Positions 21,601 to 35,687 of a stretch of 64,000 nucleotides of DNA are shown here, piece after piece (the first letter of the stretch is position 1; each line of letters opens with the position of its first letter). The stretch spans positions 682,001 to 746,000 of the forward strand of contig KK106982.1 in the NCBI GenBank assembly GCA_000611775.1, read 5' to 3'. A program made the position numbers and the translations under genes. The notes beneath the pieces were generated by a model. The model saw nothing but the letters and a program-made list of their open reading frames with translations, was not told the origin of the DNA and made no database searches. Source of the DNA: Umbilicaria muhlenbergii. Its lineage: Eukaryota > Ascomycota > Lecanoromycetes > Umbilicariales > Umbilicariaceae.

Positions 21601-22295
21601 AAACAGGAAAGAATAAAAAGAAGACTGAGGATATATTATTCTCTTCTCTTTAATCTCAACAGATTATTATTAAAAGAAAGCAGAACAACCTGACCTCATT
21701 GTAAAAATTTAATACAAAGTATTTAACATGCAATTCATAAGTCAAAGAAGAATTATAATAAGAAAACATCATACCTGCTTTTTTTTCACTTTCAGAAGTT
21801 GCATTGAAAGTGTTTAATGCTTTAAAGGAGACCTTCATGAGTGCTTTATTATTATGCTACTTCAATGAAAATAAACTCATGAGGGTTGAAATGAACACCT
21901 CTGAATTTGCAATTGAAGAAATCTTGACACAACACTTCAAGATTGATGATCAATTGCATTGATTATTAATTACTTACTACAGCAAGAAGCTGCTAAATAC
22001 TGAGATCTGATATGATACAAGTTGTAACAGGTGATGTCATAGTGACTGAAGTAGTACTGTCATTCTTTGAACTGTAAGTATCACAAGTAATATTAAGTAG
22101 ATTGATGATGACATAAATATTCACAACTTCTTCATATTGATAAGAAGACTTCATTTCAAGAAATAAAGTAAATATATGCAAATCAACAAATCTCTGCATT
22201 AAATATAAAATTATTAATCATTAAATAAATAATTATATGATAAAATGATTTATGATCATCTTTATTACAATTAATTTAAATAAATGATTCATAAG

Positions 22296-23200
22296 CATCC
22301 ACAACTTGGCAGCTCACTCAAAAATAAGATTTTAGTTAATAGTACTTTATGCGCTCAGAGCACTCTCTGAGCAGTAAATGAGCTCATACAAATGTTACAC
22401 TTTAAATAACTATTATACCTTCATGAATAATAAAAAACTTTTTATTGAAAAGTTTTAGATCTCTTTATTCTGTACACTTTACAAACTAAAGATTTCTTCA
22501 TAAGTTTTAATTTGCAATAGTTATGAATTAAAAAACTTTTAACTAATTATAAATATATTAGCATATTGAATAACTATTACGCTTTTATACTTATGATATA
22601 ACTTTCAATTTATAAGTTGTAGAGAATATATCATAAGTATAAAAGCGCAATAGTTATTCAAAGTATGTGACTTTTTTTTGAAAGATTTTTCACTATTGAT
22701 AACTTGAATTAAATATAACTTAACAACAATAGCAGTTATGAAGAAACTTTTAATTTAACATTAATAGATAATACTGTTTTTTATAATTTATGCATTGAAA
22801 GTTTCTTCATATCTGTTGAGTTGCAAAAGTTATTAAAGTGTGTAAATTTTTAAGTGATGAAAATCTTGAAGTTCTTTAAATATTTAGAACTCAACACTTA
22901 TACAGTGCTTTCAGACTCAACAAATCATGATTTTTTATTGCAGAAAAGTGAATTTTAGCAAAAGTTTACTTATTATAAGTTTTACTGTTATTATAACACT
23001 GTGTGTGTACTTGTTTAAACAATTGTTTTAATAATTATTTTTTTATCACAAAATTTTGATGTTCCGCTCAAGATTTAAGGTTGAGCTCAAAGCACTCAGA
23101 GGGTGCTAAGAGCGGCTGTTAGCTGAGACATGAGATCAGAAGCTCAGAGCGCTCAAAGTGTTAAAAATTAACTCAGAGCTAACTTGCTAAATTGCTGATG
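22296..23200. mobile_element. Foldback/MITE-like element inside Gypsy G1
   Basis: A 905-bp element with ends CATCCACAACTTGG and ...TTGCTGATG (imperfect inverted termini of type CATCnGCAAyTTrACA). Inside are inverted subterminal GCTCAGAGC motifs and a large internal palindrome (e.g. 'aactattacgcttttatac' near 22565 against its complement near 22635). No ORF. Two longer relatives lie at 25777-26896 and 48489-49457. Confidence 0.75.
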
Positions 23201-24594
23201 CTGAGAGTTCAATATACTCTTGATGATGATGAGATTAATGAGTGTTGAGGATGTGAAGAGCATGAGCAGTGTTTTTCAACAAGACAGCAAAAGTTTGAAT
23301 GAGCTTTTTAAAATTATTGAATTAACATTAATCATCTCATTGTGAATATCATGAAACTCATGTTGAGGAGCAGCTGCAGAGGTTGTGAAAAATGCTAATA
23401 ATAATTAATAAAAGATGACAATATGAGGATCTGATGATTAATCATTGAACATTATAATTAATTAACAATGCATCAGTACAACATAAAGTACAATAATTAA
23501 TACAACACTTATCATATTAAACAAAATGAAAGGAGATTAGAAAAAGCAGACTTATAATGTGTCATCATTCCTCTGATCATCATAAACACATGTATGCAGA
23601 ACAACAACATCAGAGCTTTTAAAAGTTAAGACAATGATGATTAAAGACTTCATCATGCATTAATCATGAGGATTGTGAAGTGATGTGTAACAAGCACAGG
23701 CTGAATTAATCTGTGACATGAAGCACTGATCAACTTCAGCTCTTCTGCAAGAGTCACAGTGAGCAGTACTTGACAGCATGTGATTGAGATTCTTTTAAAT
23801 CACACACTCATGATGATGAGCCTGCTGCACATAAGCTGACAGTGAGGTATCATTATGATATTACATAAAGTGAAACTTCCTGTTAAAGATGTCATCTGAA
23901 GATAAACATTAAGATTTTTTCAAATGCTGAATAAATCATTTTTCTTCTCTGCTTTCTTATCTTTTTCTGAAGATGTCAATCATCATGAGTTCACTTGTTG
24001 ATGATGATGCCTCAGAGCCTTCCTCATCACACTGAGCATGAAGACTAACAGGCTTGCTCAGTGAAGATGAGTCTTCATCATTGTTCATGATCATGATTTT
24101 GAATGTTTAAATATTGATAAGCTATATATTATGTTAGCATTCATACATGTATAATAAAAAGTATAACATCACAAGAATGTTAAACTGTGAGCTGTAAGTT
24201 TTATAATGCTCTCTTCATGAAGTAAACACCTCTGCAATGAGGAATGACATTATGAAGTCATCAAGTCACTTAATAAACTGTGAAAAAGTCATGAGATGTA
24301 CAACAACATGTCATAAGATAAATGATTAAACAAATGATGAAGAATAAGCACAAAGGAAAGAGCATTTTAAACTTATAATAAACATGATGACTTTAATATT
24401 TATGTTATGAAGAAAGCTTACTGTCAGCGTGATATCATCATAATTAAGTGAGAGCATGTAATCAGTCTTACTTTAATGCAGTCTTAATGCACTCACCTTA
24501 CAACCTCAACTGTTACAATATCATAATAAAGTTTATGAGCAGTCAGTTGACTTCAAAGACAGCATCATGAGAAGAGAAATACTGTGTTAAGGTC

Positions 24595-24865
24595 ATCATA
24601 TAATAGTATGACAGTATGACAGGTACAACACTATAGTATGACATTATAATATGACATTATATGAATATGATGACTCAGCGCTTAATGCCTTGACATTAAG
24701 TGAAAACTTTTCATAAGAAAGTTTGAAAACCTGCTTCCTTAATGATCAGTTTTTATCACTGAATAAAAGATGTATAATCACTGCATTAACTCTTTCATGA
24801 TTATATTGCTTACAACATCCTGTTCAACACCTATATGATGATCATCATACACTCAGCCTCTTACA
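24595..24865 (+). repeat. 3' LTR of Gypsy G1
   Basis: A 271-bp direct repeat of the 5' LTR, ending CTCTTACA, followed by the target duplication aattc at 24866-24870. Confidence 0.9.
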
Positions 24866-25776
24866 AATTCAGGGTTTTTAATAAGTTTAATGCTCAACTG
24901 ATCATCCTCATGTAATTGAGCTGAAGTATGATTTAAAAACTGTGTTAACTTAACTTTTTTAAGTCACTCTGTAATTCAAGCTGCTGTCTTGACAGTGTTG
25001 TATAATTTAACATATTCAGCCTCAGTGATTAATGTGATGATGATTTTTTGCTTTTAACTAAATCATGATATTGCTCCCTCAGCAAGAGTAAACACATATT
25101 TATATGTAAACTTTTTATTCATGATATCTTCAATGTAATCTGAGTCTGAATAGCTTTTTATACTTATAAGAGTAATTTTTAAAAATTACATTTTCAGGTC
25201 TTTCATGCCTTGCAGGTAATAAAACACATGCTGTAAATTTATTTAATTTCAAGTAAACAAGACATGACAAAATTAATTAAATTCATTTATAATAAAAATT
25301 AAGTTTAAGTGAGTAATAATCATGATGTACATTAAGCTTCTGACTACCTTTTGATATTTTAATTGATTCATCATTGACTCATCATCTAGGGCTGATTTTA
25401 TATATTTGTAATTATTTATTAATATAAAAATAATCTTTAAATAATTTAAAAAAAACTCCTTAAGAACTTTGTTAACATAAGTATATTAATTAATCATAAG
25501 GGTTTAATTTTTTTAATTTCAGTGTATTTAAATTTCAAGGTAGATATTTGATTCACTTAAATTCTTTATATTATATGCCTTTTGAAGCTTCATTTTAACT
25601 TTCATAATTGCTTTTATTTCCTTCAAGAAAATAAGTAAATTGTTGATATAAAGAGCAATAATTACCTTTAAATTTTTATTTAAAAAAACAGAATTGTCTT
25701 CAGACAGTTTGATAAACCTTAAATCATTTAAAATAATTTAAAAGATGTTGTTTTAAATCTGTTCAAACTGCTTTAG

Positions 25777-26896
25777 CATCTGCAACTTAACAGCCCGCTC
25801 AAAAATAAGGTTTTAGTTAATAGTACTTTATGCGCTCAGAGCACTCTCTGAGCAGTAAATGAGTTCATACAAATTTTACACTTTAAATAACTATTATACC
25901 TTCATGAATAATAAAAAACTTTTTATTGAAAAGTTTTAAATCTCTTTATTCTGTACACTTTACAAACTAAAGATTTCTTCATAAGTTTTAATTTGCAATA
26001 GTTATGAATTAAAAAACTTTTAACTAATTATAAATATATTAGCATATTGAATAACTATTGCGCTTTTATACTTATAATATAACTTTCAGTTTATAAGTTG
26101 TAGAGAATAAGCTGTTTAAGAGTTGTCTTATACAAAGTTTCTTTTTATGTGTTATTGTTGTTGAGTTATTCAAAAAGTCATTAAAAGTCTGTTTATTAAT
26201 GTTGTAATTTTCATCACTGAAAGTTTGAAATCAATATAACTTTTTAACAACAACAGTTATAAAAAAACTTTAAGTTATAAAACTGTTAAATAGCTTCTTC
26301 TCTACAACTTATAAACTAAAAGTTATATCATAAGTATAAAAGCGCAATAGTTATTCAAAGTATGTGACTTTTTTTAAAAGATTTCTCGCTATTGAAAACT
26401 TGAATTAAATATAACTTAACAACAACAGCAGTTATAAAGAAACTTTTAATTTAACATTAATAAAGAATACTATTTTTTATAATTTATGCATTGAAAGTTT
26501 CATCATATCTGTTGAGGTGCAAAAGTTATTAAAGTGTGTAAATTTTTAAGTGATGAAAATCTTGAAGTTCTTTAAATATTCAGAACTCAACACTTATACA
26601 GTGCTTTCAGACTCAACAAATCATGATTTTTTATTGCAGAAAAGTAAATTTTAGCAAAAGTTTACTTATTATAAGTTTTACTGTTATTATAACACTGTGT
26701 GTGTACTTGTTTAAACAATTGTTTTAATAATTATTTTCTTATCACAAAATTTTGATGTTCTGCTCAAGATTTAATATTGAGCTTAAAGCACTCAGAAGGT
26801 GCTAAGAGCAGCTGTTAACTGAGACATGAGATCAGAAGCTCAGAGCGCTCAAAGTGTTAAAAATTAACTCAGAGTTAACTTGCTAAATTGCTGATG
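25777..26896. mobile_element. Foldback/MITE-like element, longest copy
   Basis: 1120 bp with the same ends (CATCTGCAACTTAACAG...TTGCTGATG) as the copies at 22296 and 48489. It holds a more complete internal palindrome of about 300 bp ('gaataactattgcgctttt' near 26050 against its complement near 26340). The flanking trinucleotides are tag/taa, possibly a 3-bp target duplication with one transition. Non-coding. It is inserted in the Copia reverse-transcriptase region. Confidence 0.75.
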
Positions 26897-27371
26897 TAAG
26901 CTGTATAAATCTTTAATTAAGCAGCAGATCATTTTCTTAAATCTTTTATATAATAAGTTTTTAAAAGATATTATATATTTTTTCTTTTTAAACTCATTAA
27001 TGAAGTATATACTAATGATGTTCATTTAATATATATGCATGTCTTTATACACTGCAATAGTCAGAAGTATGTGTAGTGAGTTGAAATATAAAATTAAAGT
27101 AAAGATTTCTTCATAATTAATTTTATATTGTTAAAAAAATCCTCTGATGATTAACTTGACTTTGAAACACTTGATAAGATCACTGAAAGTGTATTTAATC
27201 TTAAATACTTATTTAAATGTGATTGATAAATATTTTTTAATAATTTAATTAATTCTCATGTTCTGTTTATTATTAAAGAATTTAATTCTTCTTTTATAAT
27301 TTGTATTTATTAATATTAATAAATAAAGCTTCAGACAACCTTCTTGTATATAAAAAGCTTATATATATACT

Positions 27372-27651
27372 TGTCAGGGCCACCATATAATAGTATAACA
27401 GTACAACAAGTACAACACTATAGTACAACACTATAGTATGACATTATATAAACATGATGACTCAGCGCCTAGCATCTTGACATCAAGTGAAAACTCTTCA
27501 CAAGGAGGTTCAGAAACCTGCTTCCTCAGTGATCAGTTTTGTCATCAAATAAAAGATGTATAATCATTGCATTGACCTCATCATGACTATATTGCTTACA
27601 ACATTCTGTTCAACTTTTATACAACAACTGTTGTACACTCACTCTCTTACA
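27372..27651 (+). repeat. 5' LTR of Gypsy G2
   Basis: 280 bp, TGTCAGGGCC...CTCTTACA, preceded by atact (27367-27371). Confidence 0.92.
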
Positions 27652-30600
27652 TACTGATCACTCAGTACCTTCAGGTGAACAGTCATGTTGAAAGCAAATA
27701 AGACATGATGACATCAACACTTCAATCTCATCAGGTCAGTGAAACAGTCAATAATCAAGTTGAGACAGGCCCTTCAATTAGCAGGTTTACATTATCAGTC
27801 ATTAATATCTCTACTTCTGACATCATTAATGATGATGAACATATCACTACAGGCAACCTCAATGACATCATTAAAAACCTTGAGGCAGTCACTGCTCATA
27901 ATCAGGAGGTCATCAAGCGTCAGTGATTATAATTACAACATGTACAACAAGAAATTAAGTTTAAGGACAATAAAAGAAAGCTTCAGAAGCTTAATCAACA
28001 TCTGTAAGAAGATCCTTCAATTACAATTACAGTAAACTCAGGGAATGATGCAGGTTCATCACATGAATTATGATGTCAAGTTATGACAAACATCACACCT
28101 CCCCCTTTTCAACATCTTGTAAAGTCATGAGAGCCTTACCTCTATGCAGGAGGCATCAAAGTCATGAGATGAAAACTTCAAGAATACTTGAATGAAATCA
28201 ATTAAAACTGAGAGCTGATGTCAGAGTAATTTTTTATTAAATGAGATTTCATCATCTGAGCAGGCACCTACCTTGAGAAAACAGTCATGAGTGACTGATG
28301 AAAGTAAAAGGAGCAGCATGATCACATTTAAATCATTTACAACAACTTTTTAAAAATTTTAAAGAAGAACCTATCCCCTGATGAAGATACAAATGAATGA
28401 AATATCATCACTTTCAATGCAGTTGAATCTTGCAATCATGATATAATCACCTCCTGATATGATAAATTATCAGAACTCTACTGCTTTCTTTCAGCTTCAC
28501 ACAAGGAAATCAGTGAGATGCTCATTTAAAATCACTGATGATCAAGGCTTTCTCATCACATTCTGACTGAACTATGACATTGAGATCTGACGCAGGTTGC
28601 AAGACAGTCAGTGCAGGAAATTTCAGTACATCTTAATGTCATCATTGATCATGAACTGTTCTGAAGCCGCTCAGACATCAAAAAGGATCATTAAAGCAAA
28701 ACTGATAATAATGACAAAAGTATGACACAGACATCATACTATGACAGAAAAGAATCTTTCATTGAACAATAAACCTCTCACCCTCAACAATTCAACTGTG
28801 AAAAAGGAAACAATTCATGAAGCTTTTATCAAGAAAGTAATCATGATCAAAGCTGAAATTTAAATCACATATCAGTTGTGAAGAAAGTGATCATGACAAC
28901 AACATAAACATTCACAGAACCCTCATGCTGACAAGAAGACTTTATTCTTAAGAATGAAGTGAATGCATGAAAAGCAGCAGGTCTCTGTATCAAGTGTGAA
29001 GTCATCAATCATTGAACAAATGAATGTATGATGAGATGATCAACAGCAGTCACTACTGCAGTTGATGCAAATAAATGATTCACAGTCAACCTTCAGCTCA
29101 CCTTTTTACTTATCATTGATGATATCTCACATCTGATATCAGGGCAGTTAAAGGTGAACTTTCATACAACAAGAAATGATCTGAAGAAAAAATACTCATA
29201 TATTATTAACAATGACAGTCAAGACAATATTATCACATGATATGTTGTCAATGAACTGTCTTTACAAACTGAACCCTATGAAGCTCAAGTCAATGCATGA
29301 GGCAATATGATTGACTTGTCAGAATTCATCATATTGACTATTACAGCATACAACATCAACAGTTAATCTTATCATTATAACAGCTGCTTTTTTATCACAT
29401 AAGACAACACATCAGCTCCTTTTATCCTCAGGTTATCATTTTTAGTCAATGCAAACCTGAATCATGAATATGACACGGGGAAATTCCTATGGAAAAAGGT
29501 GAGGCATATCACAGCACATCAAGTATTCATCATCAGTGAAAAAAAGGTACTGAAGAACATTCTACATATGAATAATCTTTTCATTACAGAACACTTCATA
29601 GGACTGTCAGACTTAATGATTAATATGAAAGAATATACCCTTCAGATGAACTCATTACAGTATGATAAAAATAGTGATGTATACAACACACTACCTCCTG
29701 AATATCATGACTTCACAGACATATTTCAGAAAACTGAGAAGCAGTCTTTGCATGAGAGAGGTTCACATGATCATGTCATTGACTTGAAATCAGAGCAGCA
29801 ACCTTCATTCAGAAAGTTATACTCAATGTTCTCAGCTGAGCTCAATGTACTGAAGGTATATTTAGATGATGTCATGAAGGTAAGTATAATCTGTAAATTA
29901 ATATCACCTGCAGCTTCACCTGTTATGTTTGTACTGAAATCAGACGGCAGCTTATGATTAGTCATTAATTATAAGTGCTTGAACAATATTACTATTAAGA
30001 ATCATTACTCATTACCACTTATATCAGACATGTTGAATCATCTTCAAGGAGTTAAGAAGTTTATTAAGCTGAACTGCAAGAATGCATATAATTGAATATG
30101 AATTAAAGGTGAAGATGAGTGAAAAACAGTATTTTGAACATGATTCAAGCTGTTTAAATATTTTGTCATGTTTTTCAGTCTCATGAATGCTCCTGCTACA
30201 TTTCAAGCCTTCATTTATAAAGTGCTTGATGAGTTTTTAAACATCACATGCATGATCTACTTGAATGATATCTTGATCTTTAGCAAAGATGAGTCTAAGC
30301 ATGAAGAGCATGTACAACAAGTATTAAATGCATTACAATGTCATGATCTTCATCTTAAGATCAGTAAGTGCTCATTTAATGCAATGAAAGTGAACTTCCT
30401 AGGATTCAAGATCAACACAGAAGGCATATACATGAACTTGAAAAAAATTTAAGCTGTTGAAGAATGACTGCTCCTGAAGAACATTCATGAATTGCAGGTT
30501 TTTTTAAGCTTCATCAACTTCTTCTGAAGGTTTATAAGAGATTATTCATGAATTGCAGCATCACTGTTAAACCTTCTGAAAACAGGAAGAAATAAAAAGA

Positions 30601-33550
30601 AGATTGAGATTATATTAAATCTTCTTTCAACTCATTGAACTGCTCCTCATCAAGACATTGAAGGAAAGCAGAGCAACTTAATCTCATTGCAGAAGTTTAA
30701 CACAGGCTATTTAACATGCAGCTTACAAGTTGAGGGAAAGCTACAATAAGAAAACATCATACCTGCCTCTTTTTCACTTTCAGAAGCTGCATTGAAAGCA
30801 TTTAAAGCTCTGAAGAAGACCTTCATGAGTGCTTCATTACTACACTATTTCAATGAAAATAAACTCATGAAGGTTGAAATGGACGCCTCTGAATTCACAA
30901 TTGATGAAATCTTGACGCAACACTTCAAGGTCAATGATTAATTGCATTGATTATTAATTACTTACTACAGTAAGAAGCTGCTAGATATTAAGACTTGATA
31001 TGATACAGATGAACAAGAGCTCCTTGTCATCATGAAAGTCATGCATCATTAACAGCATTACTGTCAAGGTGCTAGGCACTTGATCATCATATTAACTGAT
31101 CATGCAAACCTTGTTTAATTTATGACTACCTCAAACCTCACATGAAGGCAGCTCAAGTGAGCTGAAAAGCTCACTGAGTATGACTTTAAGATCACATATC
31201 AAGAGGGCAAGAAGAACTCTGCTGACAGTCTGTTAAGATGACCTGATTATGAACTGCTAAAGACTGTCAGTACCTCAACTGCTGCTGAAATAATATGATA
31301 GTCCTTTCATTTAGGAAGCAAGGATTATAAGTTAATGCAGAAGAAATTATACACACTTGCTGTAATGACACTGCAGTCAAGACGCTCAGTATGACAGAAG
31401 TTATGACAAGAGAATGTCATATCTGTCATAATGAATATTATCAGTACAATGAACACTGAAGATGACAGTCTCATTAAAACATCAATGATGTAAAACTTAT
31501 CTGCTTAAAAAGAAGCAAGCTGTAATGAAAATGATGAAAGTGTCATGTCAGATAAAGTCAGTGATATCATTAAAACATCAGCAGTGCATCATCTACTCAG
31601 TATGATGATTACTGAAGATGACAATCTCATTAAAACATCAGTGATGTGAAACTTATCTGCTCAAGAAGAAGCAAGCTGTGATGAATATGTTAATATGATG
31701 AATACTGAAGCTGATGACATGACTGAAACATCAGCAGTTCATAATCTACATGCTCAAGAAGCAAGCTGTGATGAATATATTAATATGATGAATACTGAAG
31801 CTGATGATACAACTGAAACATCAGCAGTTCATGACCTACATGCTCAAGAAACAAGTCATGACTGAATAAGAGAACTTAAATATGCAGAGCCTCAGCAGCA
31901 CTCAATCAAGAATAACTCAACAAACACTGCAGCTATGAACAGTGATGCAAGTCATGTTTTTATTAATCTTCAAATTGAGGATAACACTTCTGCTGACACT
32001 GTTGAAGCGCTTCAACTCATGTCTACTCACTCATCAATAAGTGAGGAGATAACAGCTTATATAAGAATATTTATTAAACAATTTAAATGTGCAATTCATA
32101 CTGAGCAGTCAAAAGATGATTTAATATGATGAGTATGACAGGGATTAACTACCCCTCTTAAGGATAAAAACAACTTGGCTGAGTCTGAGATGACAAATAT
32201 GAATATAAACATGAACCCTGAGATGATCATAACATCAGAGATGCAATCAAATATGACATTTATACTGTCAGATATATGAAAATGTTGACAAGAAATAAAT
32301 GATGTCATACATTATGATGATAAAATTTACATTTCACAGAATTCTGCCCTTCATGATGCAGTGATCAGTTGATTTCATGATGATGTTTTTGCAGATCATT
32401 TCAAGAAGTCAAGAATTACAAAATTGATGCAGTGATCTTATGATTAATCTGATGCTGTCAGAGATGTACAACATTACTGTCATGATTGTGTTGAATGCCA
32501 AAAGGTGAAGCCAGCTCATCACAAACTATATAAGTTATTAAACTCATTATCAGTCCTGAAAGTGTCATGACATACAGTGACAATGAACTTCATTATGAAC
32601 CTGTCACTGAGCAGCACATATGAAAGTATGACATGAGATTTAATCCTCATCATAGTTAATAAGTTGATTAAAATGGCTCATTATATTCTTGTACAGAAGA
32701 CAATGTCAGTTGTTGACTTCATTAAAGTGTTTATTCAGGACATTATTAAACATCATGATGTGTCAAAAGTTCTAATCACAGACAGAGATAAGCTTTTTAC
32801 ATCAGAGTAATGAATTAACTTCTGTTTTCACATGCAGTGCTGTCATAACATGTCAACAGCTTTTCACCTGCAAACTGATGATCAAACAAAGAGGCAGAAC
32901 CAGTCCCTGAAGGTGTATTTATGCATATTCATTAATGAGCAGCAAGAGGACTGAGTTAAGCTTTTACTTTGCACAGAGTTCTTATACAACAACTTCATAC
33001 ATGCTGTTATGAGAAAGAGCCCCTTTCAGCTTAATTTAAAGTGAGACCCTCAGATGAGCCTAAGTAAGCTGCTTATACAGCACTCACATGAACAAATAAA
33101 ACCTTATGCAGATGCACAGCAGCTTCAAGATTAAATTGTAATGACTTAAGAGCAGCTATGACAGGTCAATGAGACATATGCAAACTATTATAATCAGCGC
33201 TGAATGAAGATAACATTCAAAGAAGGTGATTTAATACTGATCAATGAAAAGAATGTGTCAGTGAACAAACAGATGAAGAAACTGCATTGAAAAAAGCTCA
33301 GCTCATTCATGATATGATGTGTGATAAGTCAGTCATCATACAAACTTAACCTCTCAGAGGATCAAAACATTTATAATGTATTCAATGTCACTTTATTGAA
33401 GTCATTTTAAAGCACATGTCACATGTCTCCTGCATTGACAGGAAAAGACCTACTACTCAACTGAGATGATGAGTGAGAAGTTGAGGCAATTGTGAATAAC
33501 TGCATTCATGACAGCAGGCTTCAATACCTCATCAAATGAAAGCTGAAAAA

Positions 33551-33670
33551 GCTGTCACAAAAGTCATGAACCTTAAGAAAGCTGTTGCAAAAGTCATGAG
33601 TCTTAAAAAAGCTGTCACAAAAGTCATGAACCTTAAGAAAGCTGTTGCAAAAGTCATGAGTCTTAAGAAT
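33551..33670 (+). repeat. 30-bp tandem repeat after Gypsy pol
   Basis: Four consecutive 30-bp units in two alternating variants (GCTGTCACAAAAGTCATGAA... and GCTGTTGCAAAAGTCATGAG...) give an almost exact 60-bp higher-order duplication directly downstream of the chromodomain-like region of G2. Confidence 0.9.
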
Positions 33671-34383
33671 TAAAAACTTTGTCAGCTTTGTTAACCTGAT
33701 CTTTTATGACAGAGTCAGCGCTTTATGACAAGAATATAACAGAAGTTATGATGCTACAACAGAATTTATAATAAAATTACTGCATGAACTACATTATAAC
33801 AGACATGTCACATTGCAGAGAATCAGAGAACACTTAAGTGCAGAAGCATTTCATTTCAAGTTTAAAGATTAAAGTGAATCTGAGATCAACATCTTACACT
33901 CAACTCTTCATCAGTGTCACATCAAGTCATCTTCATTTATTTACTTGTCTTCTGCTGTCTTAAATTCTTCTTCATTGTTTGATGAAGCCTTTAACCTCAT
34001 CTTCTTAACATGATGCTGTTCACAGAGTTTAATATACTCTTGATGATGATGAGATTAATGAGTGTTGAGAATGTGAAGAGCGTGAGCAGTGCTCTTCAAC
34101 AAGACAGCAAGAGCCTGAATAAGCTTTTTAAGATTACTGAATTAACATTAATCACCTCATTGTGAATGCCGTGAGACTCATGTTGAGGAGCGGCTGCAGA
34201 GGGCGTGAAGAGTGTTAATAATGATTAATAAAAACAGCAGCATGAGGATCTGATGATCAATCATTGAATGTTATGATTAATTAGCAATGCAAAAGTATGA
34301 CAAAAAGTATGACATAAAGTATGACAATTAATATGACATTTTTTCATTTTAAACAAAACAAAAGGGGATTGAGGAAGGCAGAC

Positions 34384-34608
34384 TTACAGTGTGTCATCAC
34401 TCCTCTGATCATCATAAACACGCATGCACAGGACAACAACATCAGAGCTCTCAGAAGTTAAAGCAGTGATGATCAGAAGCTCTGTCATGCATTGCTCATG
34501 AGGATTGCAGAGAAATATACAACATGTGCAGGCTCTCCTGTTCAACACAAAGTAGTGATCAACTTCAGCTCTTATATAAAAGTCACAGTGAGCAGTACCT
34601 GACAACAT
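34384..34608 (-). other. Antisense accessory ORF region in Gypsy 3' part
   Basis: In the 3' region between pol and the 3' LTR of G2, a 74-codon open frame lies on the strand opposite to gag-pol. The same stretch can be recognised in G1 (about 23545-23780) and in G3 (about 63490-63710). It is Cys- and His-containing and ends in a conserved YDDQR-type motif. I do not recognise the family. Antisense accessory ORFs are known in some Gypsy lineages; whether this one was ever expressed is not shown by the sequence. Confidence 0.4.
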
Positions 34609-35407
34609 GTGACTGAGGTTCTCTCAAATCACACACTCATGATGATGAGCCTGCTGCACATGAGCTGACAGCAAGGTATCATCATGACATCATACAGAGC
34701 AGAAACTGCTGCTGAAGATGTCACTCAGAGATAAACACCTGACCCTCTTCAGGTGTTGAACAGTCAGTTTTATCACTCTGTTTCCTCATCTCTTTCTGAA
34801 GGTGTCAATCATCATAGTTTCATTTACTGACTCTGACTCAGAGCTCTCCTCCTCACATTGAGCCTGAAGCTCAACAGGCTTTCCTGATGAAGACAGGTCT
34901 TCACTGTTGTCTGCAGTCATGAGTTTAATCATTCAAATATTGATTGACTATATATCATGTTAGCATTCATACATGTATGACAGAAAGTATGACACTGCAA
35001 GAATGTTGAACTGTGAGCTGCAAGCTTCACAACACTCCCTTCATGAGATGAACACCTCTGCAATGAGAATGACATCATGAAGTTATCAGGTCACTCAACA
35101 AGCTGTGAAAAAATCATGAGATGTACAACAACATGTCATGAGACAAACAACTAGACAAACAATGAAGGATAAGCACAAAGAGAAGAGTGTTTTGAACTTA
35201 CAGTAAACATGATCTTGATGTTTATGTTATGAAGAAGAACTTACTGCCAGGTGTGATATCATCATAATTAAGTGAGAGCACATGATCAGCCTTATTTTAA
35301 TGCAGTCTCATGCAATCACCTTACAACCTCAACTGTTATGACATCATAACAAGATTTATGAGCATTCAGTTGACCCTGAGGACGGCGTCATGAAAAGGAG
35401 AATGCTG

Positions 35408-35687
35408 TGTCAGAGTCATCATATAATAATATGACAGTACAACAAGTACAACACTATAATACAACACTATAATATGACATTATATAAACATGATGACTCA
35501 GCGCTTAGCGCCTTGACATCAAGTGAAAACTTTTCACAAGGAGGTTCAGAAACCTGCTTTCTCAGTGATCAGTTTTGTCACTGAATAAAAGACATATAAT
35601 CATTGCATTGACCTCATCATGATTATATTGCTTATGACACCCTGTTCAACTTCTATACAATGACCGTCATACACTCACCCCCTTACA
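35408..35687 (+). repeat. 3' LTR of Gypsy G2
   Basis: A 280-bp direct repeat of the 5' LTR, ending CCCCCTTACA, followed by the target duplication atact (35688-35692). Confidence 0.92.

Larger units (their letters stand above)
18388..24865 (+). mobile_element. Ty3/Gypsy chromovirus fossil, copy G1
   Basis: It is bounded by LTRs at 18388-18668 and 24595-24865 (TG...TA/CA ends) and a perfect 5-bp target duplication aattc on both sides. It sits in the Copia RNase H region. Gag, protease and reverse-transcriptase regions can be recognised on the plus strand. It is shorter than G2, internally rearranged, and carries a foldback element. It is broken many times over. The LTRs differ mainly by transitions, so divergence-based dating is inflated by RIP. 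Confidence 0.9.
27372..35687 (+). mobile_element. Ty3/Gypsy chromovirus fossil, copy G2 (fullest)
   Basis: LTRs at 27372-27651 and 35408-35687 (280 bp each) and the 5-bp target duplication atact on both sides define the element exactly. Parts in order on the plus strand: gag with zinc knuckle (about 27.7-29.0 kb), protease (about 29.2-29.4), reverse transcriptase (about 29.6-30.6), RNase H (about 30.8-31.2), integrase with an N-terminal HHCC finger (about 32.3-33.1) and a chromodomain-like region (about 33.47-33.54), which places it among the chromoviruses. After pol come a 30-bp tandem repeat and a non-pol 3' region of about 1.4 kb. It is structurally complete but broken in many places by RIP-type mutation. 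It is inserted in the Copia fossil. Confidence 0.9.

Noticed and set aside
33551-33670. CRISPR-like array
   Set aside because: The 30-bp units are contiguous without spacers and lie in a eukaryotic retroelement; it is a plain tandem repeat.
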